A stretch of DNA of 8,620 bases from Spirochaetaceae bacterium (GTDB taxonomy: Bacteria; Spirochaetota; Spirochaetia; Treponematales; Breznakiellaceae), in assembly GCA_031280455.1 (NCBI GenBank), contig JAITGR010000228.1:1-8620 (forward strand), written 5' to 3'. Positions within the stretch are counted from its first letter, which is position 1. Each line of letters opens with the position of its first letter. Of the stretch, positions 1-5,840 are shown piece after piece. The notes below the pieces were generated by a model that was not told the origin of the DNA, did no database searches, and saw only the letters and a program-made list of their open reading frames with translations. The position numbers and the translations under genes were made by a program.

Positions 1-612
1 GCCAGCGAAGAATTTAAATTTATCGACCTTGCCGAAGAATGGAGCACCGGCTCCTCGATAATGCCGCAGAAAAAAAACCCCGACTTTGCCGAACTTATCC
101 GCGGCAAGGCCGGGCGGACAGCGGGAAACCTGGTAACGCTGCTAACGCTGGTAAAGGGCTTGCCGTACGCATACGGCAAAGATTTGCAGGAAGATAAAGA
201 AGCGCTGTTCGACAGCTTTGATACTGTTGAAGCCTCGCTATGCATGTTTGGCGGTATGCTTAAAAGCGCCCGCTTTAACACCAGCGCCATGCGTGCGGCC
301 TGCGACGGCGGCTTTATCGAAGCGACCGACTGCGCCGAATACCTTGTATGCAAAGGCATGGCGTTCCGCTCCGCGCACGAAACGGCGGCGCGCATTGTCC
401 GCGACTGCGTGGCGCGCGGGCGAAAAAGCATCGCAGAGGTAGAAATTGCCGAGCTTAAAGCATTTTCGCCGCTGTTTGAAAGCGACATCTACCCGCGCCT
501 AAAGCCGGAAGCGGCTGTAAACGCGCGCAATTTACCCGGCGGCCCCGCGCCGGAAGAAACAAAGCGCCAAATCGCGGCGCTGCGAGAAAAGGCAAACGCG
601 CTCCGCCAATAA
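1..612 (+). CDS. argH: Argininosuccinate lyase, C-terminal part (5' end outside window)
   Basis: Argininosuccinate lyase is the cytoplasmic homotetrameric enzyme that splits argininosuccinate into arginine and fumarate, the last step of arginine synthesis. The reading frame is open from base 1, so the gene starts upstream. About 203 residues are visible, a little under half of the usual 450-470. The first 30 residues contain the fumarase/aspartase superfamily signature GSSIMPQKKNPD, the mobile loop that carries the catalytic serine and a substrate-binding lysine. The C-terminal part is typical of the family: the CAEYLVCKGMAFRSAHE segment, then LKAFSPLFESDIYPRLKPEA, then NLPGGPAPE. The internal ATG at 61 is the methionine of the signature and not the start. 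The gene ends at TAA, 18 bases before a strong terminator, and is convergent with the TPR gene. The family assignment is secure. Whether the missing N-terminal half is intact cannot be seen. Confidence 0.96.
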   Translation, partial: ASEEFKFIDLAEEWSTGSSIMPQKKNPDFAELIRGKAGRTAGNLVTLLTLVKGLPYAYGKDLQEDKEALFDSFDTVEASLCMFGGMLKSARFNTSAMRAACDGGFIEATDCAEYLVCKGMAFRSAHETAARIVRDCVARGRKSIAEVEIAELKAFSPLFESDIYPRLKPEAAVNARNLPGGPAPEETKRQIAALREKANALRQ

Positions 613-630
613 CACGCCGCCTGCTTGACC

Positions 631-668
631 GCAAAAAAAAAGCCGCCAAAAGGCGGCTTTTTTTTTGC
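631..668. terminator. Bidirectional intrinsic terminator between argH and the TPR gene
   Basis: This is a perfect inverted repeat with 17-bp arms (631-647 and 652-668) and an AAAA loop. The inner GCCGCC/GGCGGC core is flanked by nine A on the left and nine T on the right. Read on either strand it therefore gives a GC-rich hairpin followed by a U run. It lies between the argH stop (612) and the stop of the convergent minus-strand gene (693), where a shared terminator is expected. Confidence 0.93.
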
Positions 669-692
669 ACAAGGGCTTTTCCGCACGCTTCC

Positions 693-1868
693 TTAGCGCA
701 GCCGGATAATAATACTGTCCGTGCGTTCCTTGTACCGTTCCGGTGAAATGCGCGCCGCTTCCTGCAAATACGTAACCGCCTCGTCATTACGGCCAGCGGT
801 CGCGGCGTTAATACCAAGCGCGTAACTTACCAGCGCGACATCGGCACCGTACTGCACGGCAGAACGATAGTAGCGCTCCGCAAGGTCATAACTTTTCTGC
901 TCGTACGCCAAGAGCCCCAGATAGTAGTACGGCGCGTAGTGCGTCGGCTTCTGGTACAAAGCCTGAAGGAAGTAGTTTTCGGCTTCCACCCAGTTTTTGG
1001 CCGTGTACGCCTCCTGCCCCGCCTGCACCAACTCGGCAAACGTTTTGCGGCTGGCAATGTACGAATAGTAATCATTCGTCATGTTTTCCAGCGTAGTAAA
1101 CCCGACAAGTTCCTGCAAAACCATCTGCGCGTTATCTCCGGCGGATTTCGACGGCTCCAACACCTTAAAGGCATCGGTAAGCGACCGGAAATAGTCGCCG
1201 GAACCGCCGTTGTTTAGGAAAAACGATACAATCGCCCAGGAAACCGGCTGAAAATACTCCGGCGCGCCCTTAATGTCGGCCAGGAACACCTGCTCCAGCG
1301 ACGGATGCTGGTTGCCAAGATTTTTGACGGTTTCCAGCCAGGAGAGATTCTCCTCGTAGCGAAGCTCGCGGGATTCTTTATCGTATTTTAAGGTATTAAA
1401 ATAGATAGCAAACCCTTCGCGCATCCACGTTGGCGGGTAGGGAATAAAGGCCCTTAAATATTGAATAAAAGCCTGGTGCGGCAGCATACGCTGCTCTTCC
1501 ACACTCCCGCGGTGAACAACCAGTTCGCGCTTGTCCACCTGATTGTAGTGCAGATAGACCGCGCCATCCCGAGTCGACCCCAACTTCGATTTAACATACT
1601 CGTCATAGGCCGTTTTGTCGGTAAACGCAATTACCTTAAGCGGCGCTAGAAGCGAGTCCTTGTTAAAGCGGAAAAGCCGGTTGTAAACCTCAAAACGCTC
1701 CTCCAGCTCCCGGCAAAGGGTTTCAGCATCGTAACTGCCCCCATCAGAAACAACTTCGAATAGCTTTGTGCTAATCGTCGCCCTTGTCGGACTTACATAG
1801 ACACTCTGCGCCGCAGCCTGACCGAATATCAGTGTGGCAAAGAGCATAACCCCGATGTATTTTTTCAT
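693..1868 (-). CDS. Exported TPR protein with degenerate gluzincin-like (peptidase-MA-type) domain
   Basis: This 391-aa protein has a clear N-terminal signal peptide: MKK, a hydrophobic core at residues 4-16, and a likely cleavage after AAA/AQ near residue 20. It should act in the periplasm or outside the inner membrane. Residues about 30-270 resemble the peptidase-MA / DUF1570 type of gluzincin metallopeptidase domain. The downstream WMREG motif (148-152), which supplies a zinc-ligand glutamate in active members, is present. The HExxH motif has decayed to HQAFI at 131-135, losing both the catalytic Glu and the second His. Residues about 276-377 form three tetratricopeptide repeats, for example YAPYYYLGLLAYEQKSYDLA starting at 311. 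The likely role is non-enzymatic protein binding or scaffolding. The start is supported by AGGAGG six bases upstream (1875-1880). A promoter candidate lies at 1935-1963. The domain name is a motif-based judgement; the TPR and signal peptide calls are firmer. Confidence 0.85.
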   Translation of the reverse strand: MKKYIGVMLFATLIFGQAAAQSVYVSPTRATISTKLFEVVSDGGSYDAETLCRELEERFEVYNRLFRFNKDSLLAPLKVIAFTDKTAYDEYVKSKLGSTRDGAVYLHYNQVDKRELVVHRGSVEEQRMLPHQAFIQYLRAFIPYPPTWMREGFAIYFNTLKYDKESRELRYEENLSWLETVKNLGNQHPSLEQVFLADIKGAPEYFQPVSWAIVSFFLNNGGSGDYFRSLTDAFKVLEPSKSAGDNAQMVLQELVGFTTLENMTNDYYSYIASRKTFAELVQAGQEAYTAKNWVEAENYFLQALYQKPTHYAPYYYLGLLAYEQKSYDLAERYYRSAVQYGADVALVSYALGINAATAGRNDEAVTYLQEAARISPERYKERTDSIIIRLR

Positions 1869-1874
1869 CCTCTT

Positions 1875-1880
1875 CCTCCT
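1875..1880 (-). promoter_or_regulatory. Ribosome binding site of the TPR gene
   Basis: AGGAGG on the minus strand, six bases before the ATG at 1866-1868. It fixes the start so that the encoded protein begins with a complete signal peptide. Confidence 0.85.
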
Positions 1881-1934
1881 GTTCTTTGAGGGAATCTTAT
1901 AAAAGCCCCTTCTAACTTACAAAGATTTATAGTA

Positions 1935-1963
1935 AGTATACTACATTTCTAAAATTTTGTCTA
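1935..1963 (-). promoter_or_regulatory. Predicted sigma-70-type promoter for the TPR gene
   Basis: On the minus strand, TAGACA (1958-1963) and TATACT (1935-1940) are separated by exactly 17 bases. Each box matches the consensus at five of six positions. Transcription would begin near 1928, about 60 bases before the start codon. The -35 box and spacer overlap the last codons of the upstream gene. A weaker alternative, TTGTAA and TAAGAT with 17 bases between them, lies just downstream (about 1895-1925). The prediction is from sequence alone. Confidence 0.55.
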
Positions 1964-2798
1964 TAATGATGTTCACGTCCTCGATTAAAATTCCGGTAAA
2001 ATGCTCGATATTTTCGATAATATATTCCCGCAGCCGCGTAATGGTATCCTGCAATTCCGTGCCAAACGGAATATCCAGCGTAATAACGATGCGATACCCC
2101 GTTTCGGACTGTTTTATCGCTATTTTTCGCGCCATAAACCGCGCGTTAAACTCGTCCAGGCAGTTCTGAACCATAAGACTCAGCGCCCGTTCCGAAACAA
2201 TCAGCCTGCTGGGGCGGGAATAAATGGGCTTGACCACGGATTTTTCGTACATTTCCGGCACCGTAATAGTTACCGGCGCGGTATTTTTCCTAAAAATCCG
2301 TATTACATCGTGAAAAATGGCCGGATACTGCCCCTTCACTTCCGCGCCCGGGGCGGGGATTACGTGCTTGCCTTCGACCCGCCGCATTCGTTTGGCGTTT
2401 TCTATGTCTTTTTGGGTTGAAATCTCCTCTATTCTGATGATGGTGGACGGCAGCGGAAGCTGAAGGCGCGCGGCGATTTTGTTGACCATTTTTTCTGAAG
2501 TGCCCAGAATGAGCAAGCGCCGGAATTGCTCCGTCTGGAGTTTGCGCGCCACCTCGTCGCGGCGGCTTTTTTCGTCAAAAAGCGCCGCTTTTACCGCCGC
2601 CATAAAACTTTTTTCTTCCTTGGCCGAATGTCCGGCGACAATGCGGGCGTTCCGTATCAGAAGGCCGTCGTCGATGATAAAGTCGATGCGGCGTTTTTGC
2701 GCGACAAATTTTGCCTGAAAACTTTTTCCGGTGCCGCTTGGCCCGACCAGCGCGAAGGTTTTTATAACGCGCGGATGCGGCAAAAAATGCAGGAACAT
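1941..2798 (-). CDS. P-loop NTP-binding protein with C-terminal Asp23/Gls24-like domain
   Basis: This is a 285-aa cytoplasmic protein with no signal peptide. The N-terminal half is a P-loop nucleotide-binding domain: the Walker A motif GPSGTGKS is at residues 19-26, with a possible acidic strand FIIDDGLLI at 40-48. A conserved-looking stretch with EGKHVIPAPGAEVKG lies at 142-156. The C-terminal part, about 194-285, has the alternating strand/helix pattern of Asp23/Gls24 alkaline-shock proteins: SRLIVSERALSLMV, then GYRIVITLDIPFGTELQ, ending NIIIDKILEM. Neither the NTP substrate nor a partner can be read from the sequence. It lies 39 bases downstream of ptsI on the same strand, so a link to phosphotransferase signalling is possible but unproven. 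No strong Shine-Dalgarno precedes the ATG. An in-frame stop lies five codons upstream, and no other start codon lies between it and the ATG, so the start is here or slightly downstream. The Walker A call is firm; the Asp23 call is moderate. Confidence 0.8.
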   Translation of the reverse strand: MFLHFLPHPRVIKTFALVGPSGTGKSFQAKFVAQKRRIDFIIDDGLLIRNARIVAGHSAKEEKSFMAAVKAALFDEKSRRDEVARKLQTEQFRRLLILGTSEKMVNKIAARLQLPLPSTIIRIEEISTQKDIENAKRMRRVEGKHVIPAPGAEVKGQYPAIFHDVIRIFRKNTAPVTITVPEMYEKSVVKPIYSRPSRLIVSERALSLMVQNCLDEFNARFMARKIAIKQSETGYRIVITLDIPFGTELQDTITRLREYIIENIEHFTGILIEDVNIIIDKILEM

Positions 2799-2819
2799 GC
2801 ACCCATTATGCCGCTAAAC

Positions 2820-2849
2820 GCTGGTAAATAGCAGACCCTATGTACCAGC
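2820..2849 (-). other. Intergenic hairpin overlapping the ptsI stop codon
   Basis: An inverted repeat with 12-bp arms (2820-2831 and 2838-2849), one mismatch and a six-base loop covers the end of ptsI and most of the 39-base gap to the next gene. No T run follows in the direction of transcription, so it is not a classical intrinsic terminator. It could protect or direct cleavage of the ptsI mRNA, or adjust the expression ratio of the two genes. The pairing is directly visible; the function is inferred. Confidence 0.6.
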
Positions 2850-4586
2850 CTGGCCAGTAATGGCCTGGCCAAACAGCGCCCGTACCTCGGCGGCGCTGGA
2901 GGCGCGGACGGCTTTTTCGGCGAGCGCGCGGCTTTTGGCAAGGTCGAGGGCGCGGATGCCGGTTTTTATTTTGGGGATGCAGACGGCGTTCATGCTGAAT
3001 TCGCGCAGGCCAAGGCCGGCCAAAATGGGGAGCATTGTTTCGTCGGCGGCTATCTGCCCGCAGACGGACACCGGAATATGCGCGCCGTCCGCCGCGTCTA
3101 TGGTCATTTTTATAAGGCGCAGCAGCGCGGGGTGGCACGGGTCGGCAAGGTAGTTTACTTTTTCGTTGCCGCGGTCAACGGCCAGCGTATATTGCAGCAG
3201 GTCGTTGGTGCCTATCGAAAAGAAATCGACAAGGCGGGCAAGCGCCGGAGCGATGAGCGCCGCGGACGGAATTTCTATCATGGTGCCAATTTTTATGTCC
3301 GGGCTGAAATTCTGCTTGCGGCTGGCGCACTCGTCTTTTGCTTCGTTAATGCGCGCAAGCGCCGCCTGTAGTTCTTCCACCGCCGCTATCATCGGGAACA
3401 TTATGCACGTTGGCCCGTACACGCTTGCCCGCAGTATCGCGCGTAGTTGGGTTTTGAACACGTCGGGGGATGCCAGGCTGGCCCGTATGGCGCGCCAGCC
3501 CAACAGCGGGTTTTGTTCGGCGGCGCTAAAAAAATGCGGCTGTATTTTGTCGCCGCCAATGTCGCTGGTGCGTATTGTTACGGGCTTACCGGCGGACGCT
3601 TTGATCACTTTGCAGTACGCGCGGTACTGGGTTTCTTCATCGGCGGGAATACTGGGGCTAAAAAACAGGAATTCAGAACGAAAGAGGCCGATTCCTTCGG
3701 CGCCGTACTTGTAGGCTTTTGCCGCGTCCGCCGGCAGTTCGATGTTCGCCTTTAGGGTAAACAGCGTTCCGTCCGGCGAGCGCGCTTCCAGTTCTTGTTC
3801 GCCTTCAATGCTGGTGCGGGAACGGCGGCTGGCGCGGAGCTTTTTCTGGTACGATTTGATAACGTCTTCTTCGGGGTTAATCCATACTTCGCCGAGCATT
3901 GCGTCGACAATAACCGTGTCGCCGTTCTTTACCTTTTTTGTTACCGAGCCAAGACCTACAACCGCCGGTATTTCTTTTGAACGCGCGAGCAGGGCGGTGT
4001 GGCTTGTCGCGCTGCCGGCATCCAGGGCGATTGCCTGGACGCGCCGCTTGTTCATGGTAATAGCATCTGCCGGAAGTATGTCATGAGCTATGATGATGCG
4101 CTTTTCGCCCAGCGCGCTCAATGCCTGCCGCTTTACGCCGAGCAGTTGGTACAAGAGTTCGTTTGCCGTGCCGGTAATATCGGCAGCCCGTTCGCGCAGG
4201 TAATTATCGGCTGTTTTGTACAAGGTCTGCACCAAGGTATGCGCCACATGGCGGACAGCCCATTCAACATTTTCTTTTTTTTCAAAAAGGTGGGAGCGCA
4301 CGCCATCATGGAGGGAAATGTCTTCAATCATTAGAATCTGCGATTTTAGAACATCGGCTTCGTCCTTGCCTGACTTGCCGGATTTGTTTTCCAGCGCGCG
4401 TAAATGGCTTGTTTTGTGTTTTACGACGGCCTTAACCGCGGCAACAAAGCGCGCCCATTCTTTTTCGCTGTCTTCCTGCCGGCGAAACGTGTAGCGGGGA
4501 ACTTCGGGCGCATCGCCCCCCCGCCACAAATACGCCTTTCCTATAGTAATGCCGCTCGAGGCCGCAATGCCTTTGATAATTTCCAT
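2838..4586 (-). CDS. ptsI: Phosphoenolpyruvate-protein phosphotransferase (PTS Enzyme I)
   Basis: Enzyme I takes phosphate from phosphoenolpyruvate onto a histidine and passes it to HPr, starting the sugar or regulatory PTS cascade in the cytoplasm. From the ATG at 4586 the protein has 582 residues, close to the usual 570-575. The N-terminal domain starts IIKGIAASSGITIGKA. The phosphorylated His is residue 196 in GSATSHTALLARSKEIPAVVG. The PEP-binding barrel has GIGLFRSEFLF (about 298-308), TIRTSDIGGDK (337-347), NPLLGWRAIR, IGTMIEIPSA, and the second signature DFFSIGTNDLLQYTLAVDRG (454-473). The catalytic Cys is 509 in VSVCGQ. All key residues are present, so it should be active. A TTG four codons upstream (4598) is possible, but the ATG fits the family start and has GGGA six bases before it. 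No HPr or sugar-specific EII gene is in the window, so its partner cannot be named. Confidence 0.96.
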   Translation of the reverse strand: MEIIKGIAASSGITIGKAYLWRGGDAPEVPRYTFRRQEDSEKEWARFVAAVKAVVKHKTSHLRALENKSGKSGKDEADVLKSQILMIEDISLHDGVRSHLFEKKENVEWAVRHVAHTLVQTLYKTADNYLRERAADITGTANELLYQLLGVKRQALSALGEKRIIIAHDILPADAITMNKRRVQAIALDAGSATSHTALLARSKEIPAVVGLGSVTKKVKNGDTVIVDAMLGEVWINPEEDVIKSYQKKLRASRRSRTSIEGEQELEARSPDGTLFTLKANIELPADAAKAYKYGAEGIGLFRSEFLFFSPSIPADEETQYRAYCKVIKASAGKPVTIRTSDIGGDKIQPHFFSAAEQNPLLGWRAIRASLASPDVFKTQLRAILRASVYGPTCIMFPMIAAVEELQAALARINEAKDECASRKQNFSPDIKIGTMIEIPSAALIAPALARLVDFFSIGTNDLLQYTLAVDRGNEKVNYLADPCHPALLRLIKMTIDAADGAHIPVSVCGQIAADETMLPILAGLGLREFSMNAVCIPKIKTGIRALDLAKSRALAEKAVRASSAAEVRALFGQAITGQAGT

Positions 4587-4631
4587 AGCGATTCCCAAAA
4601 ATACCGCCGTCCCGCAACCGGCGATGCTTTA

Positions 4632-4661
4632 ATTATCGGCACAAGCGCCCCCAAGGGTAAA
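4632..4661 (-). promoter_or_regulatory. Candidate promoter for the ptsI operon
   Basis: On the minus strand, TTTACC (4656-4661) and GATAAT (4632-4637) are separated by 18 bases. The -10 box matches the consensus at five of six positions; the -35 box is weaker. Transcription would start near 4625, about 40 bases before the ptsI ATG. The evidence is sequence only, and read-through from the toxin-antitoxin genes is an alternative source of transcript. Confidence 0.35.
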
Positions 4662-4715
4662 GGAAAATTGAATACCGTCTTGTTATGCAAGGTTGGCGCT
4701 GTTTGTTATTTCCAA

Positions 4716-4728
4716 GGCAATGCTGATT
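4716..4728. repeat. Copy 1 of a short repeated motif (GGCAATGCTGATT)
   Basis: Matches 8608-8620 (GGCAACGCTGATT) at 12 of 13 positions in the same orientation. Both copies lie in non-coding DNA upstream of a minus-strand gene (ptsI here, the lipoprotein gene there). The second copy runs into the window end, so its full length is unknown. Confidence 0.4.
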
Positions 4729-4773
4729 AAATGAAAATTGAAAAACGAGAAAGAAAAAACCCACGAAACGCAA

Positions 4774-5115
4774 TTACGGGTAAGTTAATTTTCCATCTAT
4801 TATTTTTTTATGTAATATTTCTTCTAAATTTCTTCTTCCGTCTATTATAGATATTATTTTCATTGTGTCATTTTCTATTTTGTAATATACTATCCATGGA
4901 TTTATATTGATTTGATGTATATCAGTTATTCCAACTTCCATTAAAAGCGGGGCGATTCTTCTTCCTTCCGCATTTTCAGATGCGTCATTAACTTTATGCA
5001 TTATTTTAGCATAAATATTTTCTGCTATTATTTTTCCAGAATTCTCCTTTATGTATAATATTATTTCTGATAATTCATCGCCGGCATCTTTCGACCAAAT
5101 TATTTCCCGCTTCAT
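4774..5115 (-). CDS. ParE/RelE-family toxin of a type II toxin-antitoxin pair
   Basis: This is a 113-aa basic cytoplasmic protein with the ParE/RelE fold pattern. It has an N-terminal KREIIWSKDAGDELSEIILYI strand-helix, a GRRIAPLL segment near 51-58, then paired strands PWIVYYKI and TMKIISI, and the end motif DGRRNLEEIL (92-101), the counterpart of the HGRRDL motif common in ParE toxins. ParE members poison DNA gyrase and RelE members cleave ribosome-bound mRNA; the sequence here does not decide between them, though the end motif leans to ParE. It starts two bases after the antitoxin stop, so translation is very likely coupled. The length is slightly above the usual 90-105. The gene is strongly AT-rich compared with ptsI and the lipoprotein gene, a sign of transfer. 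The family call is good; the target is unknown. Confidence 0.88.
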   Translation of the reverse strand: MKREIIWSKDAGDELSEIILYIKENSGKIIAENIYAKIMHKVNDASENAEGRRIAPLLMEVGITDIHQININPWIVYYKIENDTMKIISIIDGRRNLEEILHKKIIDGKLTYP

Positions 5116-5117
5116 TA

Positions 5118-5390
5118 TTATTCTAAAATAGCGTTTATTTTTTCATGTAATTGTTTATGGGTATATACCCTGTTGTTTTTTATATCACTTTCGCCTATTG
5201 ACAATATTTTCATCAAATTTATTGAATCAATAATTTTCTGGTACCGTTTTACATCCAATAAACCCGCTTTGGCTTCTCCATTCTGAGTTATAATTATGGG
5301 ATTATTCTTTTCTCCCACCTGTTTCATTATTTGGGCCGCATGAGACTTTACCCGGGAAATTGACCTTATGTCTTCTGCAAAATTTATCAT
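5118..5390 (-). CDS. Phd/YefM-family antitoxin
   Basis: This 90-aa protein is the likely partner of the following toxin. The N-terminal half follows the Phd/YefM DNA-binding pattern: SISRVKSHAAQIMKQV (residues about 11-26), NPIIITQNGEAKAGLLDVKRYQKI (about 30-53). In this family that half dimerises and binds the promoter, while the C-terminal part (here about 60-90, ending HEKINAILE) wraps and neutralises the toxin. Members usually repress their own operon, with the toxin as co-repressor. The ATG at 5390 is preferred over the GTG one codon upstream because AGGGGAG (5396-5402) lies five bases before it. A TATAAA (-10-like) sits about 20 bases upstream of the ATG, without a recognisable -35 box. 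The base composition is AT-rich, like the toxin. Confidence 0.88.
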   Translation of the reverse strand: MINFAEDIRSISRVKSHAAQIMKQVGEKNNPIIITQNGEAKAGLLDVKRYQKIIDSINLMKILSIGESDIKNNRVYTHKQLHEKINAILE

Positions 5391-5395
5391 CACAT

Positions 5396-5402
5396 CTCCC
5401 CT
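5396..5402 (-). promoter_or_regulatory. Ribosome binding site of the antitoxin
   Basis: AGGGGAG on the minus strand, five bases before the ATG at 5388-5390. It decides between that ATG and the adjoining GTG. A strong site here and a poor one before the toxin fit the expected excess of antitoxin. Confidence 0.65.
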
Positions 5403-5434
5403 GTTTTTTATACACCATTTGCCATTCGAGTTGT

Positions 5435-5743
5435 TTACGCTTTGACTCGCTTGCTCAACTCCTGGACAATGCCTTCGCGTTTGCTTAAACGGTTAATAGT
5501 GTCGTCCGTTTTAGATGACTGGTTGTTGAGAATGTCTTTTATCTCGTCAAGCCCGTCTGTGATAATCTTGATGTCCGTTTTGGTTGCGATGTTTAACTCT
5601 TTTTTGAATTCTTCTTTAAAGCCAGTCCATAAAACCCGCTTGACAACAAAGACACATACAAGAAAGCCGGCAATTAACAGCAGCCAGTTCGCCGCCGGAT
5701 ACCGGCCAGCCAGAACATCCGATAAAAATTGCCAGCCAGTCAT
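5435..5743 (-). CDS. Small membrane protein with coiled-coil tail, function unknown
   Basis: I do not recognise the family. The 102-aa product has a short N-terminal segment, one membrane-spanning stretch (about residues 18-36, NWLLLIAGFLVCVFVV), a basic border (KR), then a charged, heptad-like helical tail from about 42 to the end. The tail is rich in Lys, Asp, Glu and Ile, for example DGLDEIKDILNNQSSKTDD. A membrane-anchored coiled coil with the tail in the cytoplasm is likely from the Lys/Arg after the helix. Small phage or accessory proteins of similar design exist, but no specific match can be claimed. The ATG at 5743 is chosen because GGAGGG (5749-5754) lies five bases upstream; a GTG at 5749 overlaps that site. 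It ends 44 bases before the antitoxin start on the same strand and could be co-transcribed. Its base composition is intermediate between the AT-rich pair and the GC-rich flanks. Confidence 0.7.
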   Translation of the reverse strand: MTGWQFLSDVLAGRYPAANWLLLIAGFLVCVFVVKRVLWTGFKEEFKKELNIATKTDIKIITDGLDEIKDILNNQSSKTDDTINRLSKREGIVQELSKRVKA

Positions 5744-5788
5744 ACACACCCTCCATAAAAACTAACAACATAAAATACATAGAAGACA

Positions 5789-5825
5789 AGAAAAAAACAA
5801 TGCCCCCGCGAGGCGGGGGCTTGTT
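5789..5825 (-). terminator. Intrinsic terminator of the lipoprotein gene
   Basis: This has 8-bp GC arms (5802-5809 and 5813-5820) with a GAG loop, and the stem can extend through AACAA/TTGTT with one bulged base. On the minus strand it is followed by ATTGTTTTTTTCTTG, a clear U tract. It starts about 20 bases after the lipoprotein stop (5841) and separates that gene from the small membrane protein gene. Confidence 0.9.
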
Positions 5826-5840
5826 GCGCGCTGGCGCGCC

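Larger units (their letters stand above)
4587..4773. other. Intergenic region upstream of ptsI
   Basis: This 187-bp gap lies between the toxin stop and ptsI. No ORF with coding character was found. It holds a candidate ptsI promoter, a 13-base motif (4716-4728) that recurs with one change at the window's right end (8608-8620), and a 10-base direct repeat (4663-4672 and 4733-4742) of doubtful meaning. The minus strand has a T-rich stretch at about 4741-4758, just after the toxin stop, but no good hairpin stem precedes it. Confidence 0.6.

Noticed and set aside
2001..4494. Several plus-strand ORFs opposite ptsI and the P-loop gene
   Set aside because: They are antisense shadows with no domain-like sequence, overlapping genes whose catalytic motifs are unambiguous.
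4587..4598. TTG start for ptsI, adding four residues
   Set aside because: The ATG at 4586 matches the usual Enzyme I N-terminus and has GGGA at a suitable distance; the TTG has no good ribosome site.
4663..4742. Ten-base direct repeat (4663-4672 and 4733-4742) as a possible target-site duplication
   Set aside because: It is AT-rich and short, and the DNA between the copies has no terminal inverted repeats or transposase, so chance is the simpler explanation.
5827..5840. GCGCGC-TG-GCGCGC palindrome after the lipoprotein stop
   Set aside because: The loop is too short for the full stem and there is no U run; the adjacent GC hairpin at 5802-5820 is the better terminator.
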